A stretch of 64,000 bases of DNA from Tetranychus cinnabarinus (lineage: Eukaryota > Arthropoda > Arachnida > Trombidiformes > Tetranychidae): assembly GCA_022266195.1 (NCBI GenBank), contig WHVY01000008.1, forward strand, positions 2,913,501 to 2,977,500. Reading direction: 5' to 3'. This document shows positions 24,401 through 38,000 of the stretch, piece after piece. The notes under the pieces are model-generated. The model was given only the letters and a program-made list of their open reading frames with translations. It was not told the origin of the DNA and searched no databases. The stretch's first letter is position 1. Every line of letters begins with the position of its first letter. The translations under genes and the position numbers were made by a program.

Positions 24401-27400
24401 ACATTTATACATTGGTTTTCCAATCGTCGACGGTCAGGATAAGCACTTCGTAATTCCTTATTCAAACCGGATTGAAATTTTTTCATATCAAATAATTTAA
24501 CAGACTTTTCCAGAGTAAGTTCACCATCAAGATCAAGTATCCCTTTGGATATGCTGTTGGCTTCACGATCATAGCCTCGAATGAAAACATCACAATGAGA
24601 CAATCTTTTGATTATAATATTACCAAATTCATCCATTTTAATTCGAACTCCCTGAAAAAGGTAAAAAGCAAAATTGGTTGGCAAAAAGATTCTTCCAACT
24701 GATTGATTCTTCTCACCTCTCCAATGTGATCACGAACTCGTTTAACCAAAGGATCTCGACTGGGTGCCCGGTCAAACCCATTCAAGCCAATCTTGAATCC
24801 ATCGAACCCATCATCAGACCCAGAAACGGTCAAAACGGGAACTCGAGCATAGGCCTTGGCAATCCGACGATTGCGTTCCATGCAAATAATTTTACCCCAA
24901 ATCTCATCATCAATTTGTTCCCATTTTTTCAATATCTCCTGAATGTGATCCTGTCAAGAGAAACAAAAATAACCAAATGATTAAATGATCAACAATCAAC
25001 TTAATGTCGTTCATTTGGTGAAACAATTTTGACCAGAAAATGAAACTTATTGTTATTACCTGGACACTGATTATTAGTTTAATGATAACTTGAGATAACT
25101 ACAAAATGTAAAACCATCAAATCAAGTTTCACGGTTTCACAAAAAATATTTTTAGCTCTTTTTTTAAGGTAACATTATCATCTTTTTTTTAGATTTTAAA
25201 ATAGTAGGTAAACAACTAATGATTGGGCTTGAAAACAAATCGACCTCAATTGTAATTTATTGAAATCATTATCATGATTATCACCATTAATTTTGTCTTT
25301 CATTCACCAACCATTTGTTTCCATTATTAACTGATAAACACTCATCTTTTAAGGTTAATCCCAATTTCAAGCACAACCAATGGATTATTGAATAATATTC
25401 AGCAAACACAAAACAACTTAACATCAATTGGTTACATGGATGCCTTGATCAAAGTCAATTACTATTGACATTGATCATCATAAAAAGGTACCAATAACGA
25501 GATATATAAAGGTACTAACAGTAAAAGTACCACTAATGGTACCACTAATGGCTCTACTAATAATAATGATTAATTGATTGAATCACCAATAAGCAATGAA
25601 ATTGAAATCATTGAACTGTATTGTTAACCTGTTAAAAATTGATTCTAAGCGCAAAAAGGTATTTTGATTGACAAGACGAAAAGGGAAAGAAAAGGTAAGA
25701 AAAGGTAAATGATGAAATGATAATCGACCATTTAAGAGCGTTGTTTTTGTCCAATGAAAAGTCAAACGAAGCGATTTAGTTAAACAATGAGAAAAAACAA
25801 AGAAACAATCAAAATGGTAAACAAACAAGAATGAAAGTGAAGACAAGCGAATGAAAAAAAAGTGAAAGATTCACAATTGAAGGTGATGATGATGTTGATG
25901 ATGCTGTTGATGATGAGTTAAACCTTGGCCTCGATGTGAACCCATCACAATTGCAATTATGAGCTTTATCGTGTAACGCAACAATTGTAACCCTCAACAT
26001 CACGTACCTGATGCCAGTAACTGTAAATTGTGTTGGCGGTTAAACAATATAAACCTGGAACACAGTGTTAATGTAACATTTGCTATTCCTCATTGGCCTT
26101 TACCAAATGGTTTACCATTTGCCCTCCAAAAACACCGACATGTTTAGCCCTTGAAGTTGTTACCTTATTAGTGATTTACTAATCCAATCACCCACTATTG
26201 ATCACAATCAAGGGTAAATCATGAGGAAAGGATCGCTATCTAAACACCTACAAAATGGTCAACCACACAAAAGACATTTAATATTATTCAAATGGCATTT
26301 AATTGTTACGATAATTATGTGAATACAAAAAGTGAATCCAAAAAATGAGAAAATTTCCTTTTCTTCAATTACAAGGTTTTTCGCCTTATAAGTTGTAATA
26401 CTTGGACTGTGTTTAATTAATTTTGATTAACGTTTTTCATCAACAATCTGTTGATATTGAAAGTTGCTTTTATTTTGGTAAACTATTTTGCATTTCATTT
26501 TACATCATTTTTGGGTTCAATCATTTGTTGAAGCAAAAGTTAAATTGTCAATCAAACGGATGCAAATCAATTTAATCGACTGTTGATTGTCGATCGTTTA
26601 TTGTATTCAATTTTGGCTTTTTTATCTTATTCATTTCATGATTCAATGAATTGATTTTTGTACAAAAGTTAACCAAAAAAAGAAATGGTTTAAAAGGTGA
26701 AAACAATCAATTGATCGACATGGACTGTTGAACATCAATATGATGAGACAATTAAGCTGTTAAACTATCAAATTAAAAGTCTAATAGTTAATCAAATGTC
26801 AATAGAAACAGAAATTAGTAAACAGATCTAATTGTAGATCTATTTTAATTGCTGTGATGAAAATTTTGGGTTGACTTTGGGTTTAGTGTAAACTCTGGTT
26901 TAAGGTTTGATCCAATGTTTTGGAAATTGATTTTCGGTGGAAAATGAAATGATTTAGTGATCAATTAATTGAGGACAATCAAGTGAAAGGTAAAGAAGTG
27001 TTTCTTTTTTATATTTACTTGATTGGGTCAACCATTTGATCGTTTTGGCAACCAAATTGTGGCGATGCTCAAATTAATTGAACAGCTAGCCAGTTAAATG
27101 GTATTAAAAGCAAGGCTTAAATGGCGCTTCCCTAACGGCTAATTTAAATGTTCACCGTTTGATTGTAACAGTTGATAAAACAAAATAACAAACTGATTAT
27201 TGAGTAAGAAAACAAAATAAACTTGATTAAAGTTAATTTAGAATGGTTTGAAGCCATTGAATTGAAAAAAAGGTAACAACTCAAAGTGGAGACTCTTTTT
27301 TACATGTTAAGTCAAATGTTATTTACAGGCATCCAGATTAACCAACCCTTCCTGGGTCATTGAAATGAATAAATGTTCAAATTAAACGTTCATCAGAAAA

Positions 27401-29515
27401 AAGAAGATTTAAATTCAGTTTTTAAAACAATAGTTTCATTTAAATTGAAACTGTTGAATAAAAGGCAAAACCAGAAAAAAAAAGTGAAACCCCAAAATAA
27501 TCACTTTTACTTGGCTTTTACTTTGTTGCAAGTTTTGCTTGTTAATGGTTAATTGTTGGCAAAATGTAAATTGATCTTACCGAGACAAAAGTATCAAAAT
27601 AATTCCAAGATTCATATTCATCATGGAAATTATCATTTCTATGAGTTTGGAAGAAAATATTTCTCAAAATTCTTTGTCGACTGATCCACATTTGACTAAA
27701 AGCTGTTGATATTGATGGCAATTGGCAGTAAATGACAGTTGATGATGTTTTTTTCAAAACTCAATGGACTAGATAATCATTTTAATTTAACTGATCACAT
27801 AACATGGATTGATGATTAACTCGGTAAACTGGTGAAGGAGTAAATCAATTAGACTTGAAAATGGATGGAAAAGGGAAACATTTTGAGTAAAAAGAGAAGA
27901 AAAAAAAAGAAATTGAAAAATGACAAAATTACATGAAATGAGATTCACTTGAATAGATGCAAAAGAAGCAAGTTAATAACGTTCAATTGATGTTTAATAA
28001 TCCAAATAATGGTAATAATGATGATCAAGATTTTGATGACATTAAACAATTGATACAATTTAATGTAATTACAATGAAAAGCTTTCACACACTTAAATGT
28101 TCAACATAAATGGTTAAACAAACACACAAAAAAAACTAAGTAGGTGATGAGCAATGATGACGATTAAGATGATCATGAATATGATGATGGAAACGATGAA
28201 TATGATGAAAATGATGATGAATTTCATGATGAAAAGTGAGTCTTACTTTGTTTAACCTTCCACCATTTTTGGCAAGGTTGTTCATTAATCAGTAGGAAAA
28301 CCTTTTCTCATCTTTTCTCATCTTTTCATCATTTCAATCTTCCCTTTTCTTCCTGATCCGTTGTCATCTTTCATTGTCTTCCAAGGTAGGTCATCATTGC
28401 CATCATCTTTTACCTTATCAAGTTTCATCGTTATTTACATTAAATACAATTGAAAGAAACCAGATTTGGGTTCAACTTTCATTTTGATAAAAAAGACAAA
28501 CCAAAAGCCTATTTAATAGCTGATCAACATTATTTGCTTTCACATCTTTACTTACAGATAATCTTTTAACCCAAATTTGAATCACATTTTGCGGATATGA
28601 ATGTTACTATTTAACTGTGATTAACTTATTGAATCACAACAGACAAAAAATTAACGGCAAATACATTGTAAAAAAGGTAAATTTTCCGGTTACCAGAAAA
28701 GTGAACCTCTTTTTTTGTGCATTGAATAGCAAAGAAAAGGTTTTTCAGCTTTTGTAACATTATTTTTAATCATTATGATTGATCGATGTGATTTAAATTG
28801 ATCAACTATCATTAGGTAGACGGACGCGAAAGAGTTTATTCATTTTCCAATTAAAAATGTTGTCATTTGCTTATTATTCAAATTATTACCTTTCAGATTG
28901 TTGATTTACTTGATTAACCTGATGTTTACCAGAAAATATACTTTTAGAGCTTTTTAAAATTGTTAAACAATTAAGGTGTAAAAATATTGATCGACTGTTT
29001 GGGTGAGAAAAGGTTTGATCACTTATTACAGGTTTCAGTTGGGAGTGTTGATTGATTAATCAACTATCAAATCAAATAAGTGATTAACCTTTTTCTTTCA
29101 GTTATTCATATTTGGATCAAAATGGGAATGTAAATATTGATTGGTCATTGTGTGTGTGGGTAAGGAAAAGGTGTGCAAGTTGTCTAAATTGTTCACTGAT
29201 TGTCATTGAAGGTGATGATCACAGCGACAAGGATATGACAATGAAGACAGCTTTTGTTTCAACTGACGTGATGTGAATCATGATTTGGGTGGATTGTGTC
29301 TAAGTGGTACCTGTTAATGTAAACACCAAGTGAACAGAGTGACACTAATCTGGTTCAGTTGAACAATTAACCAACAAAAATCACGGTAATCAAGTGTTAC
29401 TTACAGAGTAAAGAGTGTCTTTGTCGTACCAAATATCCTCTTCAACTGCATAGGCATCATATGGATAGTCAATGTCACTTTGGGATCTTGAAAGTATTTT
29501 ACGGCGACTAATCAT
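21413..29515 (-). CDS. MH2-domain (SMAD-like) protein, Expansion-like, with alternative first exons
   Basis: Exons: first exon 29405..29515 (or alternative 27581..27691), then 24717..24950, 24297..24651, 23043..23708 and 21413..21594. All are phase-compatible; 515 aa with either start. Residues about 38–235 form an MH2-type fold: ARVPVLTVSGSDDGFDGFKI, CDVFIRGYDREANS, VKLFDMKKF, RRLENQCINVIAFVKD and PVWIMVVNIVALDMLKSKLP. These match the Smad MH2 order (VFV.SYYLDRE, K.FD+, RMSFVKGW, PCWIEIHL..L..LD.VL). There is no MH1 DNA-binding domain. The C-terminal half is low complexity: Asn-rich, a PPELPPRDFAKIKK segment, and a His/Gln-rich tail ending YATEWD. No Smad SSxS tail is present, so receptor phosphorylation of that type is not expected. 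Drosophila Expansion, a tracheal tube-size protein, is the best family match I know, but orthology is inferred. An MH2-only Smad relative is the alternative. Confidence 0.78.
26010..26055 (-). other. Possible extra exon of the MH2 gene
   Basis: On the minus strand a 46-base segment lies between GTTCCAG| and CATCAG|GTACGT, both good splice sites. In one frame it reads LYCLTANTIYSYWHQ and would end in the phase needed to join the exon at 24950. Its entry phase does not match either first exon, so it would need an unseen exon before it, or it is a decoy. Confidence 0.25.
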
Positions 29516-31309
29516 AACTGTTTAATTTTGATTCAGTTAATTATCAAGTGTATCAGTTAATTGGTATGAGGAAGGAAGAGGAAAAGAAAGATGAAGAAGA
29601 AACAGAAAAGGTGAAATGTCTCGCGTTTAGATGTGAAACATAACCAGCTGATGTTGTCTTATATCCGTAAATTTGAACAAAATTGTAATGTTTAACTGAG
29701 GTTGATAAATTGGTTGTGAATAACAATTTAAATCCAGCTCGCTCTTGGTTTGGCACTAAAAATCACAGCTTCAAAGATGATTTGTGTGAGTGTTGATTCT
29801 CATGTATGGTGTTAATCAGGTTTAATATGAACAATAACTGAATGACTGTAATGATGAAGATGATTAACCAAATAAATAATGTAAAATGTAACAAAAAAAA
29901 CAAAAGTATAAACCAAATTCAAATGAAAACAAACATTAAGGATTAAGCTTTTACTGTTTCAACAACAACAGTTAGGTGATTCTGGTGCTGTTGTTATTGT
30001 TGATGATGATGATGATGAAGGTAGAGTGGTGATAAGAAGGAGAGAGAGAGGAGGATAAAGAGGGTGAAGAGAAAAAAGAAAAGAAAAAATTCAACTGAAT
30101 TTCAACTGGAATTTCAAAGCAAATCAACTTTTCTCACTCAATGTTTCCCGCCTCGTCCCTCTCTTCCTCCCTCTTCCTCTTTTTGATCCCTCTCATCATC
30201 TTACATCATCATCTTCCTCCTTGAAGAAGCAAAAAGTGAGCAAATTTTGTATTTCAAAAACCAATTAAACCATATCGGAAAAGTGGTCCTAAAAATGGGT
30301 CATAAAATAAAACTAGTTTCAACTCAAGAACGGACTTCATCACCTTCATACTTTCCCTCAGATGATCAGATTGAAATAGCAAGGTTTAATTGATCAGATT
30401 GAAAATGAAATTCAACTTCACTTATCATTAATATTTTAAATCACAATTGATATCAAGATTGTCGGAGTTCAATTGTTTACCATTTGAAGAGGCAAACCAT
30501 TAAAATGATTAAAAGCAACCAAAACAACAACATTTGTTTATCAATGGAAACATTTCCCTTTCATTTTGATTGTTAGTCGGTAAATCTGGTTAATTTTGGG
30601 TGAGACTGAATAAATTGTTGATCGCAATTGAAACGAGATTGACTTGAAATTGTCACTTGAAATTGCTTTATGTTTATCAATTTACTTTCACTTGTTTTTA
30701 TTACCTTGGTTTATTGCCTTAGATTTGCTTGATTTTGTCAAAATTGTCTTCAACTGAGTTAATTGTCACTTCTCTTTAGGGTCAACTAATTATGATTGTG
30801 AAGAGATGATTAATGTGATGATGAATGAACATGAAGAAGGAAATGAAATTGATTATGACCAAGAATCTTGTGATAATCAATTTTCATGTAAATTACTTTA
30901 CCTTACCTTTGATCAAGTAATGCTAATCACAATTTTCAATTAAGATTATCATAATCAACACGATTGTATGATTGGTTTAACATCCAAATTATTGGCAATA
31001 AAGGTTAACTTGAAAATTAATTTTCCTCTTTCAACTTTTTCTGTTTGCTTGTTATTCAAGATTGCTTGTAATTCATTTTTTCATGTAACATTTTGGGCAA
31101 TCATTTTAATTTATTAATTTTTTTGCTGCTGTTCAATCATCATCTTTAAAGGTTAAAACAATTAATGGATAAACAATTTAGGAAATTACGTTTTAACTGA
31201 AATTGTTACTGAACGATTAAAGCGTCATCTTTTGTTCATTATTTTAACTTGTGTAACTTAGCAACTTGACTGTTTGCATTTGTTTTGTTGGTGTTGGGGA
31301 AAAAGTAAA
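29516..31309. other. Spacer between MH2 gene and DPH5
   Basis: The genes on the two sides diverge, so both upstream regions lie here. A GATGAT run occurs at about 30000–30020 and a purine-rich tract at 30025–30090. No coding sequence was recognised. Confidence 0.6.
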
Positions 31310-32409
31310 ATGTTGTACTTAATTGGTCTTGGTTTATGTGATTTAACTGATATTACTGTGAAAGGTCTTGAGATCGTCAAAAAATGTGACAAAGTCTACC
31401 TTGAACATTATACTTCTGTGTTGTATAATGTATCAGATAACATTGAAAAGCTTGTAAGTTTAATTTCTTTAAGTTTTTGCTTTTTTCTTTTCTTTCATTC
31501 AATGGTGATTAAATTTTTATCCTGTTTATTGTTTATTTTGCTTTAGGAGGATTTTTATTCTAAAAAAGTTTTGTTAGCTGATCGAGAAATGGTCGAAAGC
31601 CAGTCTGATGAAATTTTGGACGGTTCGGTTGATGGTGATATTGCTTTTCTGGTTGTCGGTGATCCTCTTGGGTAAATGTTTTTTTATTGCTGTCGTTTTT
31701 TGTCATATTCATTTCCATATGTGCAAATAATTCAACGATTTTTTGTGGTGACCATGTTGCTATTAACTTGATCTCTATGTGAAGAGCAACAACCCATACA
31801 GATCTTATTTTACGCGCTATTCAACGAGGAATTAAATATAAGATAGTTCACAATGCTTCAATCATGAATGCTGTTGGTTGCTGTGGCCTTCAATTATACA
31901 ATTTCGGGGAAACTGTATCCATACCTTTGTGGACTGAAAACTGGAAGCCATCTAGTTTTATGGACAAAATTTTGGCGAATAAAAAGAGAGGACTTCATAC
32001 TTTATGCCTTCTTGGTTAGTTTGGAATATGCTTGTTTTAATTATTTCGATCATTAATTTTAACTCTTTTTTGTCAATTATTAGATATCAAAGTTAAAGAA
32101 AAATCTCTTGAAGCAATGATGAAAGGCAAAGTTGCTTATGAGCCACCTCGTTTCATGAAAACAAATGAAGCTGCATCTCAAATAATTGAAAGTTTTGAAA
32201 CTCTTGATCAAAAAGAGTACGATGGTGTATTGAATGAGTCCAGCTATTGCATTGGCCTTGCTAGAGTTGGATCCGATGATCAATCCATTGTTAGATGTAA
32301 ATTATCCCAAATGGTAAATGAAGATTTGGGCAAGCCTCTTCATTGTCTCGTGATTGAAGGCAATTTACACCCTCTCGAAGCAGATATGTTAGCATTGTTC
32401 ACTAAATAA
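31310..32409 (+). CDS. Dph5: Diphthine methyl ester synthase DPH5
   Basis: Exons 31310..31453, 31547..31671, 31785..32014 and 32084..32409 give 274 aa, close to the usual size of about 285. It is a cytosolic SAM-dependent methyltransferase that methylates the modified histidine of elongation factor 2 in diphthamide synthesis. The start MLYLIGLGLCDLTDITVKGLE is nearly identical to the family N-terminus, including the Gly-rich SAM loop. The second motif, VVGDPLGATTHTDLILRA, spans the exon 2/3 junction and is diagnostic. HNASIMNAVGCCGLQLYNFG and PLWTENWKP follow, and RFMKTNEAASQ lies in the C-terminal half. The third acceptor (GTGAAG|AGCAACAAC) has a poor pyrimidine tract but is fixed by the protein. 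An AATAAA at 32484–32489 serves the 3' end. Confidence 0.95.
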
Positions 32410-32483
32410 TTTTTCTTGTTCTTTATTTACACTTTGAGATTTCTACAATTATTTGTTATACTGAGATTTGAATCTAAACATCT

Positions 32484-32489
32484 AATAAA
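32484..32489 (+). terminator. Poly(A) signal of DPH5
   Basis: AATAAA lies 75 bases after the DPH5 stop. The opposite-strand beta-hydroxylase gene has its own AATAAA at 32422–32427 (minus), only 13 bases past the DPH5 stop, so the two 3' UTRs should overlap antisense. Confidence 0.6.
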
Positions 32490-32555
32490 AATCAAATATG
32501 GACCCAATAAAATGTGTAACAATAAGATAATACATGAATGTTAAACATCATTGAT

Positions 32556-35048
32556 TTATCGTCTTTCTGAAGATAGAGCTTCCTCGGGCTGTGAACATGG
32601 ACTTTTTGGTTTTAACTCGACTCTTAATTCAGGCAAGGATATCCCATTCCAATCACCCTAAAAATGAATGAAATAGTTAAAAGGTTAAATCGGTATTTTT
32701 ATAGAGATAGCATAAAAAGGCGACTTACTGGAAACAGATCACCGTCAGATCTGCGGCACTCCATTGAAAGAGGTGAGACTGAATAAAATTTATCTAAAAA
32801 TCTGGTGCGGTAAGGAGTCCATTCGATTGAACGATAATTATCTGCAATAGATTTTTCTATTGAAGAGGTATTTTGTTTCTCATTAGATGACAAATAATCA
32901 AAATATCGAGCTAGAATTGAGTCATCAACGGAACTTTTACAAACTTCTAAAGATGATCTTGGATAGTAATGCATGTAATTAACACACATTTCATTAGAAA
33001 TACTAAAGCCACCGAGGGTGATTGTGTCCCGAGATGTTGTGTCATATAGACAACTGTTAATCAATAAATCTCCAGGTAAAACTTGAACTCGTCTTTTTAA
33101 CGCTCGAATCTCTTGGAAATGCGCTGAATAATGATCATCACGATTTAATATAGGTAACTCGACTCCCCCACGAAAATGTCGAGTCCAAACTTTACGACCA
33201 GTCAAATGAGTATGCAACTGAGAAGCGAAAACGGTTATACCAGTTGAAGGTAGACCAACACGGGTACATTCAGTAACACAGTAACCAGACAAGATGAACG
33301 ATGAAGAATTGGGTGGAATTGAATTTTTATCGTTATATGTTAATCCTATTTCTAAGACACCAACATCATAAGTTCGTAAATTTGGTGTATAATACAGACG
33401 AATACCAGAATTGTCTTTGATTCCAGAACGATGATTGGGATTATTGTAATGTACTTCTAACATGGCATACAGAGAAAAATTGGATCCACCAAAAGGTAAA
33501 CCAGCCTCACCAGGATAAGAGAAAGGCTAAAGTAAAAAATGAACCATATAATCGAATACCAAAGATTGAAAATCAAAAATAAGAAATATTAATAATATTA
33601 ATAATAATTGCAAAAAGGACTTTGAAAGGATTAATAATTATCTAAAGTTACTTACCCCAGCACCAATTGCCCAGGCTGATAAAACTCTACTACATGCTTC
33701 CAGAATGGGCGGTTTACTTTTATCGTGGCATGGTCCATTCCAACTGGGCAATTCAACTGATTGGTCAACTTCACAGTGAAAAATTTCCATATGGTGAACG
33801 AAAGCTTCATTACCAGTGTGTATATTTGATTCATATCGAACAATATGATGTTTGCGTTTGATATCTTCTGGAAATTTAACTAGCTTACACCAATAAGTTG
33901 TCTCATCGTCAGGTATAACAACATTCTCATTGGTAACATCGATTATTCTGACATCGGTTGGTAGATCTGGTACTTTTTCAGTGCTTTTCAGCAATTGCAG
34001 ACGCTGAAAACCATGTTTAACCTTAAAAAGGTTGAGCCCATATGCATGTTTGATAGGTCCTGGCCCTTCAGCGTAGATAATATGATTAGTTCCATCCTAC
34101 AATTGTATAAAGTTTTGAAATTAGCGATATAATAAACAAATTACAAATTTATTATATCAATAACAACTACCAACCGTTACTATTGAGGGGTAAAAATGAG
34201 TGAAATACTTTGGAAAAATACTGCAACTAGCTTTAATTAATATTTATCTTTCCAAGGAAGGTGTTCTCACAAGTGTCAGCATTTTCAGTATTTTTAAAAT
34301 TTTACTGAAATGAATTTTACATTCATTTTTACCGTTGAATTTGATCAAGTTTGTTGATTGTATTAATATTTAAATATGATCTTACTTCAATAGGTCGATC
34401 GTTTATATCACAAGTGTCAAAATCTCGATGAAATAAAAATCTAATGGTTTTACCATTGCTCTGCAAATTGATTAATTGACAATCATTTTGAGCATCTATA
34501 TTTATATAACCTTTATCGTCTGTCCAGCCATCCTAATAATAGTAAAAATGTGAAAGTAAGAGTAAAAAACAGTAAAATTGAGAGTCAAATAGTATTTGTA
34601 AGGTAAAAATTCTGAGGGTTACCTGGAAATGATGTCGACCCAAACGATCAGTCCAGAAGATACAAACATCTGATTTAGCTGGTTCACCATAGTTGGATAA
34701 TCCGATTACAAACCAGTTGGATTTAGACTTCAACTTTAGTCTAACCTCAAAACTAACCACTTTGGCGTCATAATCAATTGACCAAAATAAGTGGTAATCA
34801 TCTCGATTATCCAGAGGACTTTGAAAATAAGTTATATTTGAAGTTGAAGAATTTTTGTTTGGTTTTTTAGTCGAACCAGGAAATGACAATAACTGCGTAA
34901 TTGGAGATGTTGTAGAATAAGATGAAAAGTTAGTCGAAGTTACATTTGAATGGTGAAGATCAAGATGGTCATGTTTATTTGGATCACAATGGATTGATTG
35001 CAGATGAATGTAAAGAACAATTAAAAGTGAAGAAACAAGCAAATACAT
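32556..35048 (-). CDS. Tbh: Copper type II monooxygenase: tyramine/dopamine beta-hydroxylase
   Basis: Exons 34623..35048, 34386..34532, 33656..34096, 32729..33526 and 32556..32657, all in phase 0, give 637 aa, a normal length. In arthropods the family enzyme converts tyramine to octopamine in secretory vesicles, using copper and ascorbate. The N-terminus MYLLVSSLLIVLYIHLQ is a signal peptide or anchor. A DOMON-like domain follows (YHLFWSIDYDAKVVSFEVRL…NWFVIGLSNYG). Copper ligands are visible: NEAFVHHMEIFHC (HHM), FASQLHTHLTGRK (HTH) and EMCVNYMHYYP (Met of the CuM site). Conserved Cys residues such as WNGPCHD and CLYDTTSRDT are also present. The in-frame TTG codons upstream of 35048 were not used as start. 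DBH, TbetaH and MOXD1 share these motifs. The HFQEIRALKRRV and VGGF-like ITLGGFSISNEMC segments favour DBH/TbetaH over MOXD1. Confidence 0.92.
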
Positions 35049-38000
35049 AATAAGAAACAGCTCCAATTTGAATAAAAAAGTGGAACCAAACGAGAAACAA
35101 AAGAAAGTTGTGATTCAAAGGTTAAAATCTTGTGCTTGTTAATATTATGTTAAACAAAGGAAAGCTATGACACAAAGAGTTGAAAGTAACAAGAGCAAGA
35201 AAAGGAAAAATGTTGGAACTGAACTTTAACACGAAGTTAACAAATCATCACGATAGATAATCCAAAAGTTAACTGGTTTAAGATGATTAGTAAAGATGAT
35301 AATGATGATCAGGTTGATCTTCTAACTACATTAAGGCCAGCAAAGAGGCAGCAAAAAAGGCGGACTTAGGTTTCAATAGGGAAAAGGTGTCGTTGGTAAA
35401 GGGGAGAGAGTGTTAATAAAAATTTGAAAGCGAAATGATTAAAGTTAATAAGAATAGGCATGATGATGATGATGGCGATGTTGATGATAAATATAAATGA
35501 ATTCTTGGTGATCATATTAATACTATTAAGTATATTAATAAATATCACCATTTATAACAGGAAAAAGCGAGACCATTGAGTGTCACCCATTATTATTAAA
35601 AAAACAAGGGGACAACAAGAAATAAAAAAAGCAGTTTTCTTATGCGAAAGGGCAAAAATGTTTGCCTTTTCAAGGAATGATAAAAGTAAAGAAATTTCAA
35701 GTTAGTGGCTGAAAATACTCAGAATTCTTGGCATTCTATTCAGTGTTTATCTTATTCATTTTATGAGTTATGATTGACAAAAAGGTGAACAGTTGATAGC
35801 AAGTTAATTTTCATTGTAATCTCCCAGCCATTCAACAACAAAAAGCGTTTAAGAAACCTTTTTATAATGAAAAATATTTCCTTCCATGTCCTTTCTATCA
35901 TTATCCAATGATCATTATCATGTTTATTATCATGATTATTATGATACTCAATCAATGGTGTTAAAAAAACAGGTTGAGAACAAATTCCAAGTGCTTTAAT
36001 CCAAGGAAAAGCCAGCTTTCTGATCACAATTTACTTGAAAATAGAAGATGAAAAAAGACTGAAGCAAAAAGGGAAAACATTTAAAATCCCAATTTAAGGT
36101 TGGATTTGAATGTTAATCTAATGAAATTACCTTAAAACAGACTCTAAACAAAATTAAAATCACCAGTTATCCTGATAATAACCCAAAAATACCCAAAAAC
36201 CCAAATATCCAGATAACCCATAATTGTTAACAACTAAAGGTGAGAAGTGTTTATTTTGTTTAACCCAATGAGCTGATCATAAATTGACTATACTTGTATA
36301 ATGAATAACCATGGAACTGGAATTTTTGATTCTCATTTCTTAATCTCACCCTTTTTGTTAGTCTAATCATTGAACAAATAATCAGATTGTTCAGGAATAG
36401 GAAAAGTAGAAAACAAAAGTTCAATGAAAATGTGATCAAAAAGTTGATTCATTTTGATTAAAATACTTGCCAAATGAATGTAATCAAATAATATTGCATA
36501 CCAATTGAAGTTAAGCAAATGTTGCCTTTAAATACTTCCCCTTAATGATCAACAAAATAGCAATTAAATAATGTTTAATCGGGAATTCAATGATTTACCT
36601 TTTACCAACAAGGATTGCTGTTGTCCAAAGCTGCATCTCAGCTGATTAACCAAATTTGATATTTGAAAATGAACCAGTTAATTGACAATCAAATGAATAA
36701 AAGGAAAACAAAACAACAATCAATGAAACAAGCAAATGAAACCAGAAAAGGCAATCAATCATTTCAATATTAACATTTGCAAATGATGAGAAACATTTTC
36801 ACACATTTTCATAGATTCACTCTTGATTATTGATTAAAGGTAAATCAGGTAAAATTGAATGAAAAAGGGAGAAGAAAAAGTTCATTGATTACAGATAAAC
36901 TCGGAAATAATGAATCAATCAACTGTCTATTGATAGCAATGATTGGAAGAAGAAGAAGGAAAAAAATGAATAAATTTTCTTCTTCTTTCTTCTCCTTCTT
37001 TCAATCATTCAATAAATAATTTTCACATTTGATTACTCTTATAATCATTATTATTATCATTATGCTCAATCAACTGGATAAATGGTTGAAACAAAAGTAT
37101 AACAATTATAATGTCAATGATAACCGTTTGCCTGTAATCAGGATAATAATACATTGGAAACACCGCAAGAAATAGCTATTATTAAATGATCCTGAATTGA
37201 GAAAAGTTGATAAATATTTTAAATTGTTCCTTCGCAATTTAACCCAAACTCCTTCAGTAATTTATGGTTAAATTGATAGAAAATTCATGTTAATTCTTAC
37301 GATTTCATTTCTTTCTCCAAACCCAAATGTTACCTCGATAATACAAAATGTTAATTCCTTATGATTATTAATTCATTTTTACCAGCATTTACTAAATGCA
37401 TTGGCAACAATCAAAGCTTAAACCCAATCTTAAAGCTTACAGTTAAATCTGATTAACGTAATTCTGGTTCCACTTTTCATTCAGCTTTACCCAACAGTTT
37501 AACCATTTATTTTTGTCTCTTCACTAATTGTTAATAGTTGATAAATTAATCAACAATCTGGTTAAACCAGAAAAAAGTAAATTTGTAAAAATGGAGAAAC
37601 CCAAAGAAAATGGTTTTTTTTTAATGAAACAACATTCACTTTCAATGTTTATGGTTTACTCATTAATTTGGATAATAGTATTAATTGTTCATTTTATGGT
37701 CAAACATTGTCAACATTGTTGGTTTTATCAGTTTAATTGTATTGATTGATTTGTGTCAAGAAAACTCACTGGACAACAAAAAGGCTCCGCATTAACCATT
37801 ACCTTTCATTGATCAGCATAATATTAAAGCTAAAATAAGGTTAAATCCCAGGCTAAACTAATGAGCATCATCCAGGGTCAGTCTAGTGTCAACTGTCAAC
37901 TGATACATCAATGTTGAATCCTTTAACTATTCATCTTTTATCACTCCCTTTCATCATCATCCTCATCATCATTCAATTGATCCATCTTAAGCATTGTTAC

